From positions 680,001-744,000 of the forward strand of contig NC_087079.1 in NCBI RefSeq assembly GCF_026151205.1: a DNA stretch of 64,000 nucleotides, given 5' to 3'. Source of the stretch: Bolinopsis microptera. Lineage: Eukaryota > Ctenophora > Tentaculata > Lobata > Bolinopsidae. The notes under the pieces were generated by a model. That model was not told where the DNA came from, searched no databases, and saw only the letters and a list, made by a program, of their open reading frames with translations. Positions 50,001 through 63,400 of the stretch are shown in pieces; the first letter of the stretch is position 1, and each line of letters begins with the position of its first letter. A program made the translations under genes and the position numbers.

Positions 50001-53000
50001 CTGTTACTATGGTTACTAGTACCTGATAGAGTAAAGAGTAGGTTACTATGGTTACTGTTACTATGGTTACTAGTACCTGATAGAGTAACGAGTAGGTTAC
50101 TATGGTTACTGTTACTATGGTTACTAGTACCTGATAGAGTAACGAGTAGGTTACTATGGTTACTGTTACTATGGTTACTAGTACCTGATAGAGTAACGAG
50201 TAGGTTACTATGGTAACTGTTACTATGGTTACTAGTACCTGATAAAGTAAGGAGTAGGTTACTATGGTTACTGTTACTATGGTTACTAGTACCTGATAGA
50301 GTAAAGAGTAGGTTACTATGGTTACTGTTACTATGGTTACTAGTACCTGATAAAGTAACGAGTAGGTTACTATGGTTACTGTTACTATGGTTACTAGTAC
50401 CTGATAAAGTAAGGAGTAGGTTACTATGGTTACTGTTTCTATGGTTACTAGTACCTGATAAAGTAAGGAGTAGGTTACTATGGTTACTGTTACTATGGTT
50501 ACTAGTACCTGATAGAGTAAGGAGTAGGTTACTATGGTTACTGTTTCTATGGTTACTAGTACCTGATAAAGTAAAGAGTAGGTTACTATGGTTACTGTTA
50601 CTATGGTTACTAGTACCTGATAAAGTAAGGAGTAGGTTAGGATCTGAACCTCGTTGTAGTCGTGTATACCCGTGTGTTTCGCTATTGTGTATCTGAAGAT
50701 TAAGATATTTCCAGTTAACAAAGCCCGGTGCTACATACCAAGTAGCGTGATTTCTTTGCTGTACATTATACACACAAAGTGAAACACAGTGAAACACAGT
50801 GAAACACAGTGATATACACAAAGTGAAACACAGTGATACACAGTGATACACAGTGAAACACAGTGATATACACAAAGTGAAACAAAGTGAAACACAGTGA
50901 TAAACCAGGGTTGATTGCAGACAATTTGCCCACAACATTTCACAACATGTTTCGCTTTAATTAAATTAGACTGAAAGTTTAAATAATTAGTGTACGTGTC
51001 TAACGTGTATAACGTGTGATAAGAGCTCCTTCCTAGGAGGGGACTGATAACCTGACACCACATGTAACACAGGGCTAAGTAACCTAGCGTATCTTATAAA
51101 AGAGTAAAAATAGGTCATACGAAATTAGGTAATGAAATTTCTTTGAAATTGAATTAAAGCGTAGATGAAAGATTGCGCGAACACTGAATAATAACAATAA
51201 GAACACTGAATAATAACTCAATGTTATCCTGATAATCACACTAATAACCAACACACTACTACAAAATACACCAGTTACCTCAGCTCGTCTAGCCTATCCT
51301 CGTCCAGGTGGATAATGCTGAGTTCTCTTCCTTTCTTAGTGATCAGAACGTTATCACTCTCGTAACCGTCAGCTTGGCAGTGACAGTGCAGCGCTTCTAT
51401 AACCTGGAATAAGTTAGTACAGACTTTAGCTTCTATAACCTGGAATAAGTTAGTACAGACTTTAGCTTCTATAACCTGGAATAAGTTAGTAAAATTAGTC
51501 TAGAACAGGACTATGGACTCTAGACTTTAGCTTCTATCACCTGGAGGCTGGAATAGTTAGTAAAATTAGAAATAGTAGGAAAACGGGTATGTAGACTGTG
51601 GAAGGATGGTGCTCCTTCGGTTCAGTCTTCCCATCTTTTTGCAAGATTTTTAAAAACAACATCTACCCAAGACTATTCTTTTCGTATCACTCTATCAATC
51701 ATAAACTCGGAAAGATAAGACTCACAACTCTCTGGAGATCACGGGACAGCTGCACGTCCCTTGTCATGAAGGTCACCAGACCAACCTCGTTATAGCTGAA
51801 CTCAAACCTGAGGGGGTTACTATGGTAACTGTTACTATGGTTACTAACCTGAGGGGGTCGGGGGTTGGATAAACAGCACACAATCTGGCAGATATTATCC
51901 ACGACATACCTGATAAGTTGCTCCATAATTCCACAGACAATCTGGCAGATATCCACGACAGAGCGGGAGATAAGGAGACCGAGATGGTCTGACACTCTGT
52001 TATCAGTCTGCTCTATAGAGTCCAATTTAGCAGGAGTGGGAGGAGGCAGAGAGGTCAGGATGTGGAGGTTTTCTTGGGTTATTATCACGATACACTCGTG
52101 CTCCTAAGGGGGAAGTTAAGCTTAGAAAGGGATAGAAATTCGAGAAGCTTTTCCGCCGTTTTCCTTAACAAGAATGTTTCACCAGCAACCTGATAGGGAC
52201 TACGGGTGGAAGATGAATAATTAAAATTCCACGTGACAGTCTAGTCGGTCCTATCACGTGACCGCTGATATTTTTTTCCCTACTCTTGCCTAAGGAAAAA
52301 CGATCGTAGGGAATAAGTAGGGGGCCCCCTAAGTAATCGGGTTTGGATATATGAGGTGGCTCGACGGTCCTGCGGTGACGACAAAAGTCTGATCCTTCGC
52401 AATATAGACTATCTAAAAGTAATCATTAGTCGAAAATTGGGACAAATTTTCAACTGCATGAACGTTTCTTGGAAAATTATCCCCAGCTCTATGCTTCGGC
52501 AATGGTGCGTTTGTGGCTAAAGACATGGTTTTCAAAGACAATAATTACGGCAAAAAGGAGAGCAAATTGTCGATTACGATTTCTCAAGTCGAGGCTGGGA
52601 AAAGCGAGTAACCGATTTCATTCTCGGTATCATTTTGCATTTGAGAACGGCCAATCAAATTGATATCATTTCCTTTTGTTTGGGAAAAAGAGACACTGGC
52701 AGCGTAGTCTCTACAGCAACCAATCAATGATGCCAGTGTGAGTGACACAAGTCACGATCGAGGTACTGGAAGCTGAATGTCAGGAGAAATCTTTGACGAA
52801 GGGAAAAATATTAAAATACATATTGAAATGTCCTACTGACGGACATTTTCAAATTTCAACTTTCCGCTTTTCCGCTATTTTGACTAAATTTTTCCTCAAT
52901 GACCAATAATTGGTCAGTTCAGGGGGGGGGGGGGGGGGCAGTTCACTGTGAATGGGAGTTTCCTCGCTTTTCAAGTGATTAGTAAAACTTACAAAGTCAG

Positions 53001-56000
53001 GAAAGTCGGAGGTAAGACAGTGAGTTTTAGTAAAACTTACAAAATCAGGAAAGTCGGAGGTAAGGCAGTGAGTTTTAGTAAAACTTACAAAGTCAGGAAA
53101 GTCGGAGGTAAGGCAGTGAGTTTTAGTAAAACTTACAAAATCAGGAAAGTCGGAGGTAAGGCAGTGAGTTTTAGTAAAACTTACAAAGTCAGGAAAGTCG
53201 GAGGTAAGGCAGTGAGTTTTGGTAAAACTTACAAAGTCAGGAAAGTCGGAGGTAAGGCAGTGAGTTTTAGTAAAACTTACAAAGTCAGGAAAGTCGGAGG
53301 TAAGGCAGTGAGTTTTAGTAAAACTTACAAAATCAGGAAAGTCGGAGGTAAGACAGTGAGTTTTAGTAAAACTTACAAAGTCAGGAAAGTCGGAGGTAAG
53401 GCAGTGAGTTTTAGTAAAACTTACAAAGTCAGGAAAGTCGGAGGTAAGGCAGTGAGTTTTAGTAAAACTTACAAAATCAGGAAAGTCGGAGGTAAGGCAG
53501 TGAGTTTTAGTAAAACTTACAAAGTCAGGAAAGTCGGAGGTAAGGCAGTGAGTTTTAGTAAAACTTACAAAATCAGGAAAGTCGGAGGTAAGGCAGTGAG
53601 TTTTAGTAAAACTTACAAAGTCAGGAAAGTCGGAGGTAAGGCAGTGAGTTTTAGTAAAACTTACAAAGTCAGGAAAGTCGGAGGTAAGGCAGTGAGTTTT
53701 AGTAAAACTTACAAAGTCAGGAAAGTCGGAGGTAAGGCAGTGAGTTTTAGTAAAACTTACAAAGTCAGGAAAGTCGGAGGTAAGACAGTGAGTTTTAGTA
53801 AAACTTACAAAGTCAGGAAAGTCGGAGGTAAGGCAGTGAGTTTTAGTAAAACTTACAAAGTCAGGAAAGTCGGAGGTAAGGCAGTGAGTTTTGGTAAAAC
53901 TTACAAAGTCAGGAAAGTCGGAGGTAAGGCAGTGAGTTTTAGTAAAACTTACAAAGTCAGGAAAGTCGGAGGTAAGGCAGTGAGTTTTGGTAAAACTTAC
54001 AAAGTCAGGAAAGTCGGAGGTAAGGCAGTGAGTTTTGGTAAAACTTACAAAGTCAGGAAAGTCGGAGGTAAGGCAGTGAGTTTTGGTAAAACTTACAAAG
54101 TCAGGAAAGTCGGAGGTAAGACAGTGAGTTTTGGTAAAACTTACAAAGTCAGGATAGTCGGAGGTAAGGCAGTGAGTTTTGGTAAAACTTACAAAGTCAG
54201 GAAAGTCGGAGGTAAGGCAGTGAGTTTTAGTAAAACTTACAAAGTCAGGAAAGTCGGAGGTAAGACAGTGAGTTTTAGTAAAACTTACAAAGTCAGGAAA
54301 GTCGGAGGTAAGGCAGTGAGTTTTGGTAAAACTTACAAAGTCAGGAAAGTTGGAGGTAAGACAGTGAGTTTTGGTCAGATACAGGATGTTGTAAGAGTCA
54401 TTCAGTTCTTCTCCTATGAACCTCTGTATCTTCTCCTGTTGAGGTTCTTAATGATCAGCTGGTACGTGTTATAAAAAGGAAACAATAATTTTGTAAGTAA
54501 AGAAATTTGTAGATAAATCAGAGTACGGAGTCCTCGACTTCGGTTGCATGACGTACTCTATTTTGTTAAAAATAGTTTAAAACTATAAATTCTCCGTATC
54601 TTACCACAGGAATATTGAGGAAGTTGTCGACAGTAAACTCCGCAACATTCAGTGTAGCTTCCCTCCCCCCCGCCACCACTATTCTCCTCTTCAACCTCGT
54701 ACCTCTTCATACTGCTCACAATTATCTCCTTCTTGTAGTACTGCTCCCAGGTCCGCTTGATATGCCCCACAATCTGCTCTCTGTTCTCATAGGAAGAGAT
54801 AAACAGATCCACTCTCCCCCGCTCGAAGGTCTTCAGGTTCTTGTAGTACCCCATAGACAGCACGTAACTACCACGGTGGATCTCAGCAAAAAGGGTAATT
54901 CCCTGGATGAACCTGATCCGGATCTGCTGTACTACGCTGTATCGCGGTGTGAGAGGGGGGTGTCTTACGAAGCAAGGTGGAGGCCACCTAACAAAGTCCT
55001 CCTCCAACACATAGAGGAAGTTATCAGTCATCACTAGACACCGGAAGTAGCAAGTCTCCATGATCCGGACTGAAACGCAGTTTATTTTCTGGAGATCCTG
55101 AATTCTGAGCACTCTTTTGAGGAGCCTGATGTCAGTATCTTCCTCTGTAAAGATGATGTCAGAGGGGGGGATATTCTGGGTATCCAGTCTGCTGGCCAGA
55201 GTCTCCAGGAACATCTCAATGTCTTGTGAGTTGTACCCGATCAGGGAGATGGTTGTCTCCGGGCTCCCGTAAGGGTTACCGTCTTCCTTGAACTCAATCC
55301 TAACAGTGTGCTCGAAGTAGCTCATCAAGACCTGCCTTATACTCGACATCTTCTCGCGGTGTAATATTGAGAATGTGCACGATTCGTCCGTAAGGATTTG
55401 AGCTAGAATATCCTGGTTAAGATGTAACAAATCCTGGTTTTCTATCTTTATGACGAGAACTTCTGATTGAGTGATAGCTAGGACGACTGGTAGAGGCACA
55501 TCAGCTTTGCAGTATCTGAAACAGTGGGATGGGAATGAGTAGAACTCTTCGTTCAGAGCATCCTCTACAGCAGCAACAACAATCCTATCACTCGCCAGTT
55601 TGTTGAGTTCTTCCGGTGGCTCTGGTTCTCGAATATCCTTCATCTTCGTAACCAGGAGATACAGATGTGCTGTATCATGGAGAAACAACTGTGAGTACAC
55701 TCTCGGGGTCTCCTCATCAAACTTCTTGATAGAAATCTGATCTCCTATCAGATCACAGGACTCGATATCGACAGAATACAAGCTCCACGTCATCTTCCCT
55801 CCCCGGGGTTTAACCTCGACAAGGTGGGGCCTGTACGGTGAGGAGGGTAGAAGTGCCATTACATAGAGTTCATTGTCTCTGTAGACACTGAAGTTTGGTT
55901 GAAGTTCGTGGAAAGAGAGACTTGAGTATCTATTAACCAGATCTTCTATTTTCTCGTCTATGTTGTAGACCTCATTCGGAACAATATGGAAGGGCACGGA

Positions 56001-57437
56001 GGGTTGTCTAATGATCGCTTCATTACTTTTGGAATCCTTAGAGCCTTTGCTGCTTTCTGTTTCACACGATCCGGAGCTTTCAGCTGTGGGAGCTTCTGTC
56101 TTCTCCGGCATTTTCCTTTGCTTCTTCGGTGGAGTTGGCTCCAACGACTTTAATGTCTCCTCAGACATCTTTAATATTGTAGGAGGAGGAGTAGGAGGTC
56201 TCTCGAAGTGATCCTTATCAATATCATCCATAAAGTTGGCTAACCAGTTGTCCCCGTCGAACATAACCATCTTCTCCACCTCCACTATAGTGGGGGCTCT
56301 CTCGCGGAGCCAGCTATTCGTCAGAGTGTCATCATCAAAACTCTCATCCAGCTCGCTGATCGAGGCGAGAGAAGTAAGACATCGTTTATTGCTGGGTAGA
56401 TGGGTTTCGTTGATGTTAAGTTCGGAGAATGTCACATATTGCTCGTCACATTCCTGGGACTCTTCTAGGAACGCCTTGTCGTACGACTCCTCTAATATCT
56501 CCACAACACAGATGGACTCCTCTAGTTTTACCTCCACCTCTTTTGTCTTCTCCAAAGTCTTCTTCAGTTTCTTCCTCTCTGCAGGAGTTGTCGGCTCTCT
56601 GTCCAGACGGAACGCTTCGTTCTCATAAAACACAGTGAGAACAGTTGGTCTGTAGGCTGACTTCTTGGAGATGGGGTTACCGAGTAGTGAGAGGTTTTCA
56701 AGTTGGGGGAGGTTTGATAGTCGGTTCACTTCGTTCAGTTGCTCGACACAGTTGTGACTCAAGTCGAGCTCCTCTAATGAGAACAGACGTTCAAATCCTG
56801 AGTAGGGAGATATCTTTACCTCTATAGCTATTTTACCATGTTCAGCACTAGATTTAACTGTGCTAATGATCGTATTTATATTTTAAAAACAATGAATAAT
56901 AAAAAGGCCGCATGAAGGCGCACTACTATTGCTACTACTACTGCTGCTAACCGTAGAGAAGTTGTATTTTGTTGTGTGACAAGTTGAGGTTAGTGATGTT
57001 CCCCATCTTCATATGAAGAGCATCTGTGTCACTGATGTTGTTGTGGGACAGGTCTAACTCTCGTAGGTACGGTAACTGAGGGAGATAGTAGTGTTACTAA
57101 TTTATGGAACGAAATCTACCAAATTTGGTGCGTATGCCCAAATATGGGCATATGGTTTTCGGCTCATAACTCAGTAATTTTTTGTCCAATCTTAATGAAA
57201 TTTCATACACGAGTTCAGGAGACCACTAGCTACAAGTAGAGCACCATTAGCCTGGGTTTTGGGCTTGTTCAGGGTATTTGGCTGAATTGGGCCTAATTTG
57301 GACCAAATATTGGCGTGGCTGCCCTGCGCGCACCGTTTGGCGGTTGGGGTCCGGGACCCCCTCAAAAGTTCGGTCACTGGTCCTAGTTTGTTGGTCAACT
57401 ACTATATCGAAATCAAGTTTCACAAAAAAATACCCAT

Positions 57438-57468
<31 letters not shown>

Positions 57469-60400
57469 CTTAAAATGTAATACTAATAATGTTACTACTA
57501 ATAATGCTATGACACTACATTCAGGCCTCCATAAGTCTAGCCTCCATTATACCAGTCTACTGTTAATTTGAACCTCTGTCATTCTCAGACAGCTTAATTG
57601 TTCATTCTACGAAATGTAGCCAAGTTTAAAATTATATAACACTGTATAACACTGTATTCTTAATACGCGGCTACTATTTATTTATTTGATTAGTTCTGAT
57701 GATTGTGTTACATAGCATTAGTTTAACTAAACTGTAGTTCAAGTACTAGCCTTCGTTATAACGGGTGATGAATAAAAAATGGGACTACATGTTTTTTAGC
57801 CCTCAGCTTCCACCTGAACAACATTTTGATATTTTACCACAACCACCAGTTACTCTGAACGATACTCGAACAGTCTCCGCCCCCATTTGATCAAATTGGT
57901 TGATCTTTGTCCCCGATAATGGTCTCGAACTAGGGGAGGGGTCCTATAAAAATTTTACAGTAAAGCACTGTTCACAGAAGTCGCCTCACAGGTAGTTCAA
58001 GCTTCCATACCAAAAACTTTTTAGCAGAGAGTATGCCTAAACTTCCCATCTATCACATCCTAAAGCGATTTTAGCAGCAGAGGTCGGTAGCCAGAGCTAC
58101 AGAGACAAAAAGGCCATCCTGTATTATGGCACTTACGAAAATGACCCAGTAGGAACTGCTGGTGAGCCACATAACCGGCTCCCTGGTGATCCGTTTTGGC
58201 TGTACTCTCGGTTATATTTCCAGGGTAGTCACATGACTAAATGTTTGTTGTCTGAAAGGTGTCAAAGCCTTTATGATTAGAGATAAGACCCAAAAATGAG
58301 AAGTCGTGAGCAAATTCGAAAATATGTAGGGTTAATTTCGTCCAAAAAGTGATCGACCAAAGTAAATTTTGACAATCTCAACCCATAGAGGACTTCTTTA
58401 GAGTCCTGGCAACACATGTACATGCCCGAATATGGCTAGAAAGCCTACATGGGCCCTAGGGCACAAAAGAAGAGACTGCGCCAACACGATTTTAGGCCCA
58501 ACTGTACAGACGGATTTTTGAGCTTGAAGAAAGAAGCCCTCCTGAACCAATCAAAATGGGCTCATGGGCGCTTGTCATAGACCACACTTGTTCAAAATTG
58601 CCCGCTTTACAACGCTGTTTCAAGGTTTCATTGGTTTGAACCAAAATAGTTTTATCGACACTAAAAAGACCCTTGAAAAAAGTTCCATTTTTTAGTCATC
58701 ACCCGTTACCAGTCTACTGTTAATTTGAACCTCTGTTTTCCATTCTCAGACAGTTTAATTGTTCATTCTACGAAATGTAGCCAAGTTTAAAATTATATAA
58801 CACTGTATAACACTGTATTCTTAATACGCGGCTACTATTTATTTATTTGATTAGTTCTGATGATTGTGTTACATAGCATTAGTTTAACTAAACTGTTGTC
58901 CAAGTACTAGGCCGACTACGATTTCTAACATTTTTAAGCAATTGGAATCATATTATATATATTATATATTACATTTGCAAATAAACGTACCCCCTGTATG
59001 TTCTCTATAGAGGATATGATGTTGTAGCGGAGGTGTTGCTATGGTAACTAGTAGTGTAACTATGGTAACTAGTAGTGTAACTATGGTAACTAGTAGTGTT
59101 ATAAACGTACCCCCTGGATGTTCTCTATAGAGGATATGATGTTGTAGCTGAGATCCAGTGTTGAAAGTTGTATCAACAGTTGTAGACTTTCGTCCATAAT
59201 TCTGGGAGGGAACATTATTGTATTATATCCATAGTAACAGTATCCCTAATCCTGGGAGGGAACATTATTATATTAGGGCAATAGTAACAGTATCCATAAT
59301 CCTGGGAGGCAACATTATTGTATTATTACAATAGTAACAGTATCCATAGTAACAGTATCCATAGATACAGTATCCATAATTCTGGGAGGGAAACTTATTG
59401 TATTATTACAATAGTAACAGTATCCATAGTAACAGTATCCATAATTCTGGGAGGGAAACTTATTGTATTAGGGCTCGCGAATTAAAGTATAATAGTTAGT
59501 TTAAATAATTATCATCAGTTAATTGATAATATTGTAAATTAGTTAAGTCTATCTGGCTATCTTAGTATCATAATATGGCATACTAAAATGGACTACCTAT
59601 CTGAATTACGTTTAAATGCTATGTGTATAATTTGACAGTGCATTGTTTTATGTAGAAAACTGTTCTGAGTCTAGTTGATCTTATTCTCGTGACGAGTTAT
59701 AAGCTGCTTCATAAGTACATATTAATTAAAGAGGCAGCGGACCCTAATCTCCAGACATTAAATATGTTGCTTTTAATTGCTTCAGTACGAGGATAATATG
59801 AGGGGAGGTATTGTAAGAGCCAACAGCCCAATAGTGATCAACTGTGACACAGCACTACCTTCATATTTCCGCTTGAGTGATTTTATTGCTGTACATTCAA
59901 ATATTATACTTTGTGCAATGTTGACGCTTATAAAATGGTTTAAAGTTTGAGGCCGTGCTTTTATGTCTATTTTCCATTAGTAATCTGAGATAGATTTTAC
60001 AATGCTCTCACCCGCAAAAACAATTTCATCCACAATCATTTAGCTACGGGGGGACTTTTAATCAGTCAATTAATTAAATTGAAAGATTGAAATTAGATTT
60101 TTATCCGTATTTCTATCTGTAGTCTTTGCTGAACAAAATCGGTTCAAATCAGACTATAATAGTATCCTTTTAAGAAAGCATGATTTGCTATCCGTCTCAA
60201 ACCATTGTGTATGTTCTTGTCAGTAATATTATATCCTTAACATACATTCATCCTTTGTAACCAAGAATGGGTTGATTGGCAGTCTAAAGCAATGCAGAAT
60301 TGAAGAATAGTGTTTGAATTGGTGTTCTTTTAGTAGCAAAATTTCTTTATATAATTTTCTAGCGGTATGCAGACTATTAGTCGTGCTTTGAAAATAAAGC

Positions 60401-63400
60401 GTCCGTTTTGAGATAATAAAACGAACCTTTTTTATTTGTGACTGTAGTATAAATACTATATTATATTTAGACACTAGACAGTAGTATCTGGAGCAGTAGT
60501 ATCAGGGCCTGCCGCCTGGCTAGCTCATTTGTCTGTAAACTGCATGCAGTGCGTGGTGTTGTACTTACTTACAGCAGGTGTGGGGCAGGGGGGGGGTTAT
60601 TACAACATGTGGTCTAATTAGCGTTTACAACTTATTTATAACTTATTTAATAGCTAATACTAAGGTGACTTAAGTAACCTACCTCTCATCACTAGTATTA
60701 ATAGTAGTTTTCAACCAACACTATTAGCGAACAGATCCTATCTAAACACGTGGAGTTGCGCACAGGAGCCTAGTGACTGGGCACGTGGAGTTGCGCACAG
60801 GAGCCCAGTGACTGGGCACATGTTAATTATGGCTACTTTACTGGGCACGTGTGGCTATCTTATCTCATTATTACAAGCAGGACGTTACTCTACTACAACA
60901 ATTGTTTTTTTCTTATAGGTAGAATATTATAGAATATAGACTATTGTTTTTACTCAATTGGTTGCATCGTCGCTAATATAATATTAATATCTGTGGCGCC
61001 CCCCCCCCCTCCTTTATGATGGATTAATTACGGGTATAATGCCCCAGGATGTTGAGTACAAAGCAAGGTAATTACTTGTTTACATCTGCATTCTGTATTT
61101 TGAGATTAGAATTAGAATTATAGATAGCTGGATAATAAATTATCTCTATTCTCTAAATTAGACGAAATCGAGCTCAACATTGCCCTATTCTCTAACTTAG
61201 ACAAATTATTGCTTATTAACATTGCACAGCGCTTACAGATCGTTGTCTTTATTGTTTAGCCCCTCGATTATTGTTTTAATGAAGACAGAGATTGTTGTTA
61301 TTTTGCTCATCCATAAAATAGATAGATTATCATGTTCTGTTACTGCGCAATTTGATTTACTCGTCTTGATTCTTGCTTTAGCATATATAATATAGCTTTG
61401 CTTAAATCAGTTGATATAGAATGAAACATCCTTAATAACTGGGAGAAAAGAATAAATGTTCACGCCGTAATCCGTCTATCAATGTAATTCATTCAGTAGC
61501 AATAATCATACAGTTTCAATTAATTAGAACATCGTATTTTTCAGGATTCAATGGCTATCTTTTACGACGAAGAAGACGACAAAGTGTACCTAAAATATAT
61601 AGACCTCACATTAGGGGTGCTCTGTGTGGTCCTCTTCCTCACCTCTACTCCTCTAAACCTAATGATAATAGGATTCTACCGCCACAAGAAGAACAGCAAC
61701 TCTGCTGCACTGCACATTCTGCTAGGATGCTGCTATCTGATGGGTACAATACTCCTCCCTCTGGTTATGGCTTACAATTTCCTTACTGCTGGGGAACATG
61801 CGCCGGAACCATTGCATCTCTTAGCTTGTGGTCTCGCTGGTATTGGCATCAACAGTGGTGCCTGTGTCCTAACAGTTATCAGTGTCACACGGCTTTATAG
61901 CTTTAAATATCCACTGAGAAGATTTGGGACGAAAAGACTGATATTGTTTACCTCTTTTGCTATTGGAGTTGCTCTCACTATAGTTTTTATGATGTTTGCA
62001 GAAGCTAAGAAACCCGGGAGTTTTGATTTTAATATCGGACTTAAAAAACAGTTCCTCGGGCCAGTGATTGCGAATGACGAAGAAAAGAAAACGGTCAGGA
62101 TATTAATAAGGGTGCTGTTTAATGTTAACTCCTTTATAAATATTCTAGTTTGTGGACTGACAGGTTATGTAATTTGTCCTAGACGTTCCAAAGTAACTCT
62201 TGAGGGAGCCAACAAGAGAGGGCAGCAGGGGAGTGTTGTCACTATCTTCTACATGAACCTGATCTACACGGTCACTCTGATCTACATGCTCGGCATTGTC
62301 ATCATTGTGTTCACTGATACAGGAAATACAATAAGGACTCATGACAATTTCCATGTATTTTCATTCATTGCTTTTCCTTTTCTGTTCCTGTGTGTTTCAA
62401 TCTTTAACCCTCTTGTGATGATATCACGTGGTAAACAGATGAGGGAGTATGCAATGGCAGTGCTAACTTGTAAACCACATCAACTGAGCACACAGGCATC
62501 TATGAGCCGACAGAACCCATCTGCTTTGGAATCACGCCAATGATTGACATTATATAATATATATATATACAGATAATTTATAGAAGAATGATTATGTAAA
62601 GGAACTCAATGCAAGTTGAGAGCTTAAACCAGACTTTCCAAAAACCAATCATTTTCTAAATATGACAATGATTCATCGGAATGACACTATTTTAACGTAA
62701 CTTTCAGTTCTCAATCCTATTACATCTTATTTTTAAGAAAAAAAGGGTGTATTTGCGTCTGATAAGTTTACTTCAGAACTGTGTTACTATTTAATATCGT
62801 GCTTTCTAATAATAAGAATTTGGTACAAGTGAAGAACTAACTCGATGCTGTTGTAGGACAAGTTTAAGGTCTCCAAAGCATTCCAAGCAACTGGTTCTAT
62901 GTCAGCCTCAGTCACCCATATCAAAATTTCTTGTATATCTGTAAAACGTTTTTACAATTTATGAAAATCATTTTATTTTAGAACTAGCTTGGTGTAAAAA
63001 CACAAGGAATAGAAATGGTCTAATATCTGGAAAAAAGTGGAAACGTTTAATTCAAACCTTGTATTCCTGCTTTGATGGTGAGATGTCGAAGATTTTCACT
63101 CAGGTTTCCAAGTTCTGTCACTCCTTTAAAGTCAATATTCTGCAGATTGACGGTAATTTTAAGACAATCTGGGACTAAATACCTTAACTTCAACAGAAGT
63201 TTTGCCTCTTTTTAAGCAAACATACCCCTCTGAGTAACTAACATTAATGGGTTAGAAGGTGAAATAGCAACATTAATTATGATTGAAATGAGCAACTAAC
63301 CTCTAGAGTGATGGAAGTGACGGATTGAAAGTGAGACATGTCAAGGTTGGGACTCGGCTTGTATTTGTGTGAGTCATCAAAACCGTTTCCTATTACCTGG

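Noticed and set aside
49259-50938. Second long frame (SGTSNHSNSNHSNLL repeats) over the 54-bp array
   Set aside because: The other minus-strand frame (YTIAKHTGIHDYNEVQ) matches the phase of the preceding nischarin exon, so this one is a shadow.
52948-54474. 508-codon plus-strand frame of KTYKVRKVGGKAVSF repeats
   Set aside because: It is a by-product of the 48-bp period. The opposite strand contains the nischarin exon and donor copies.
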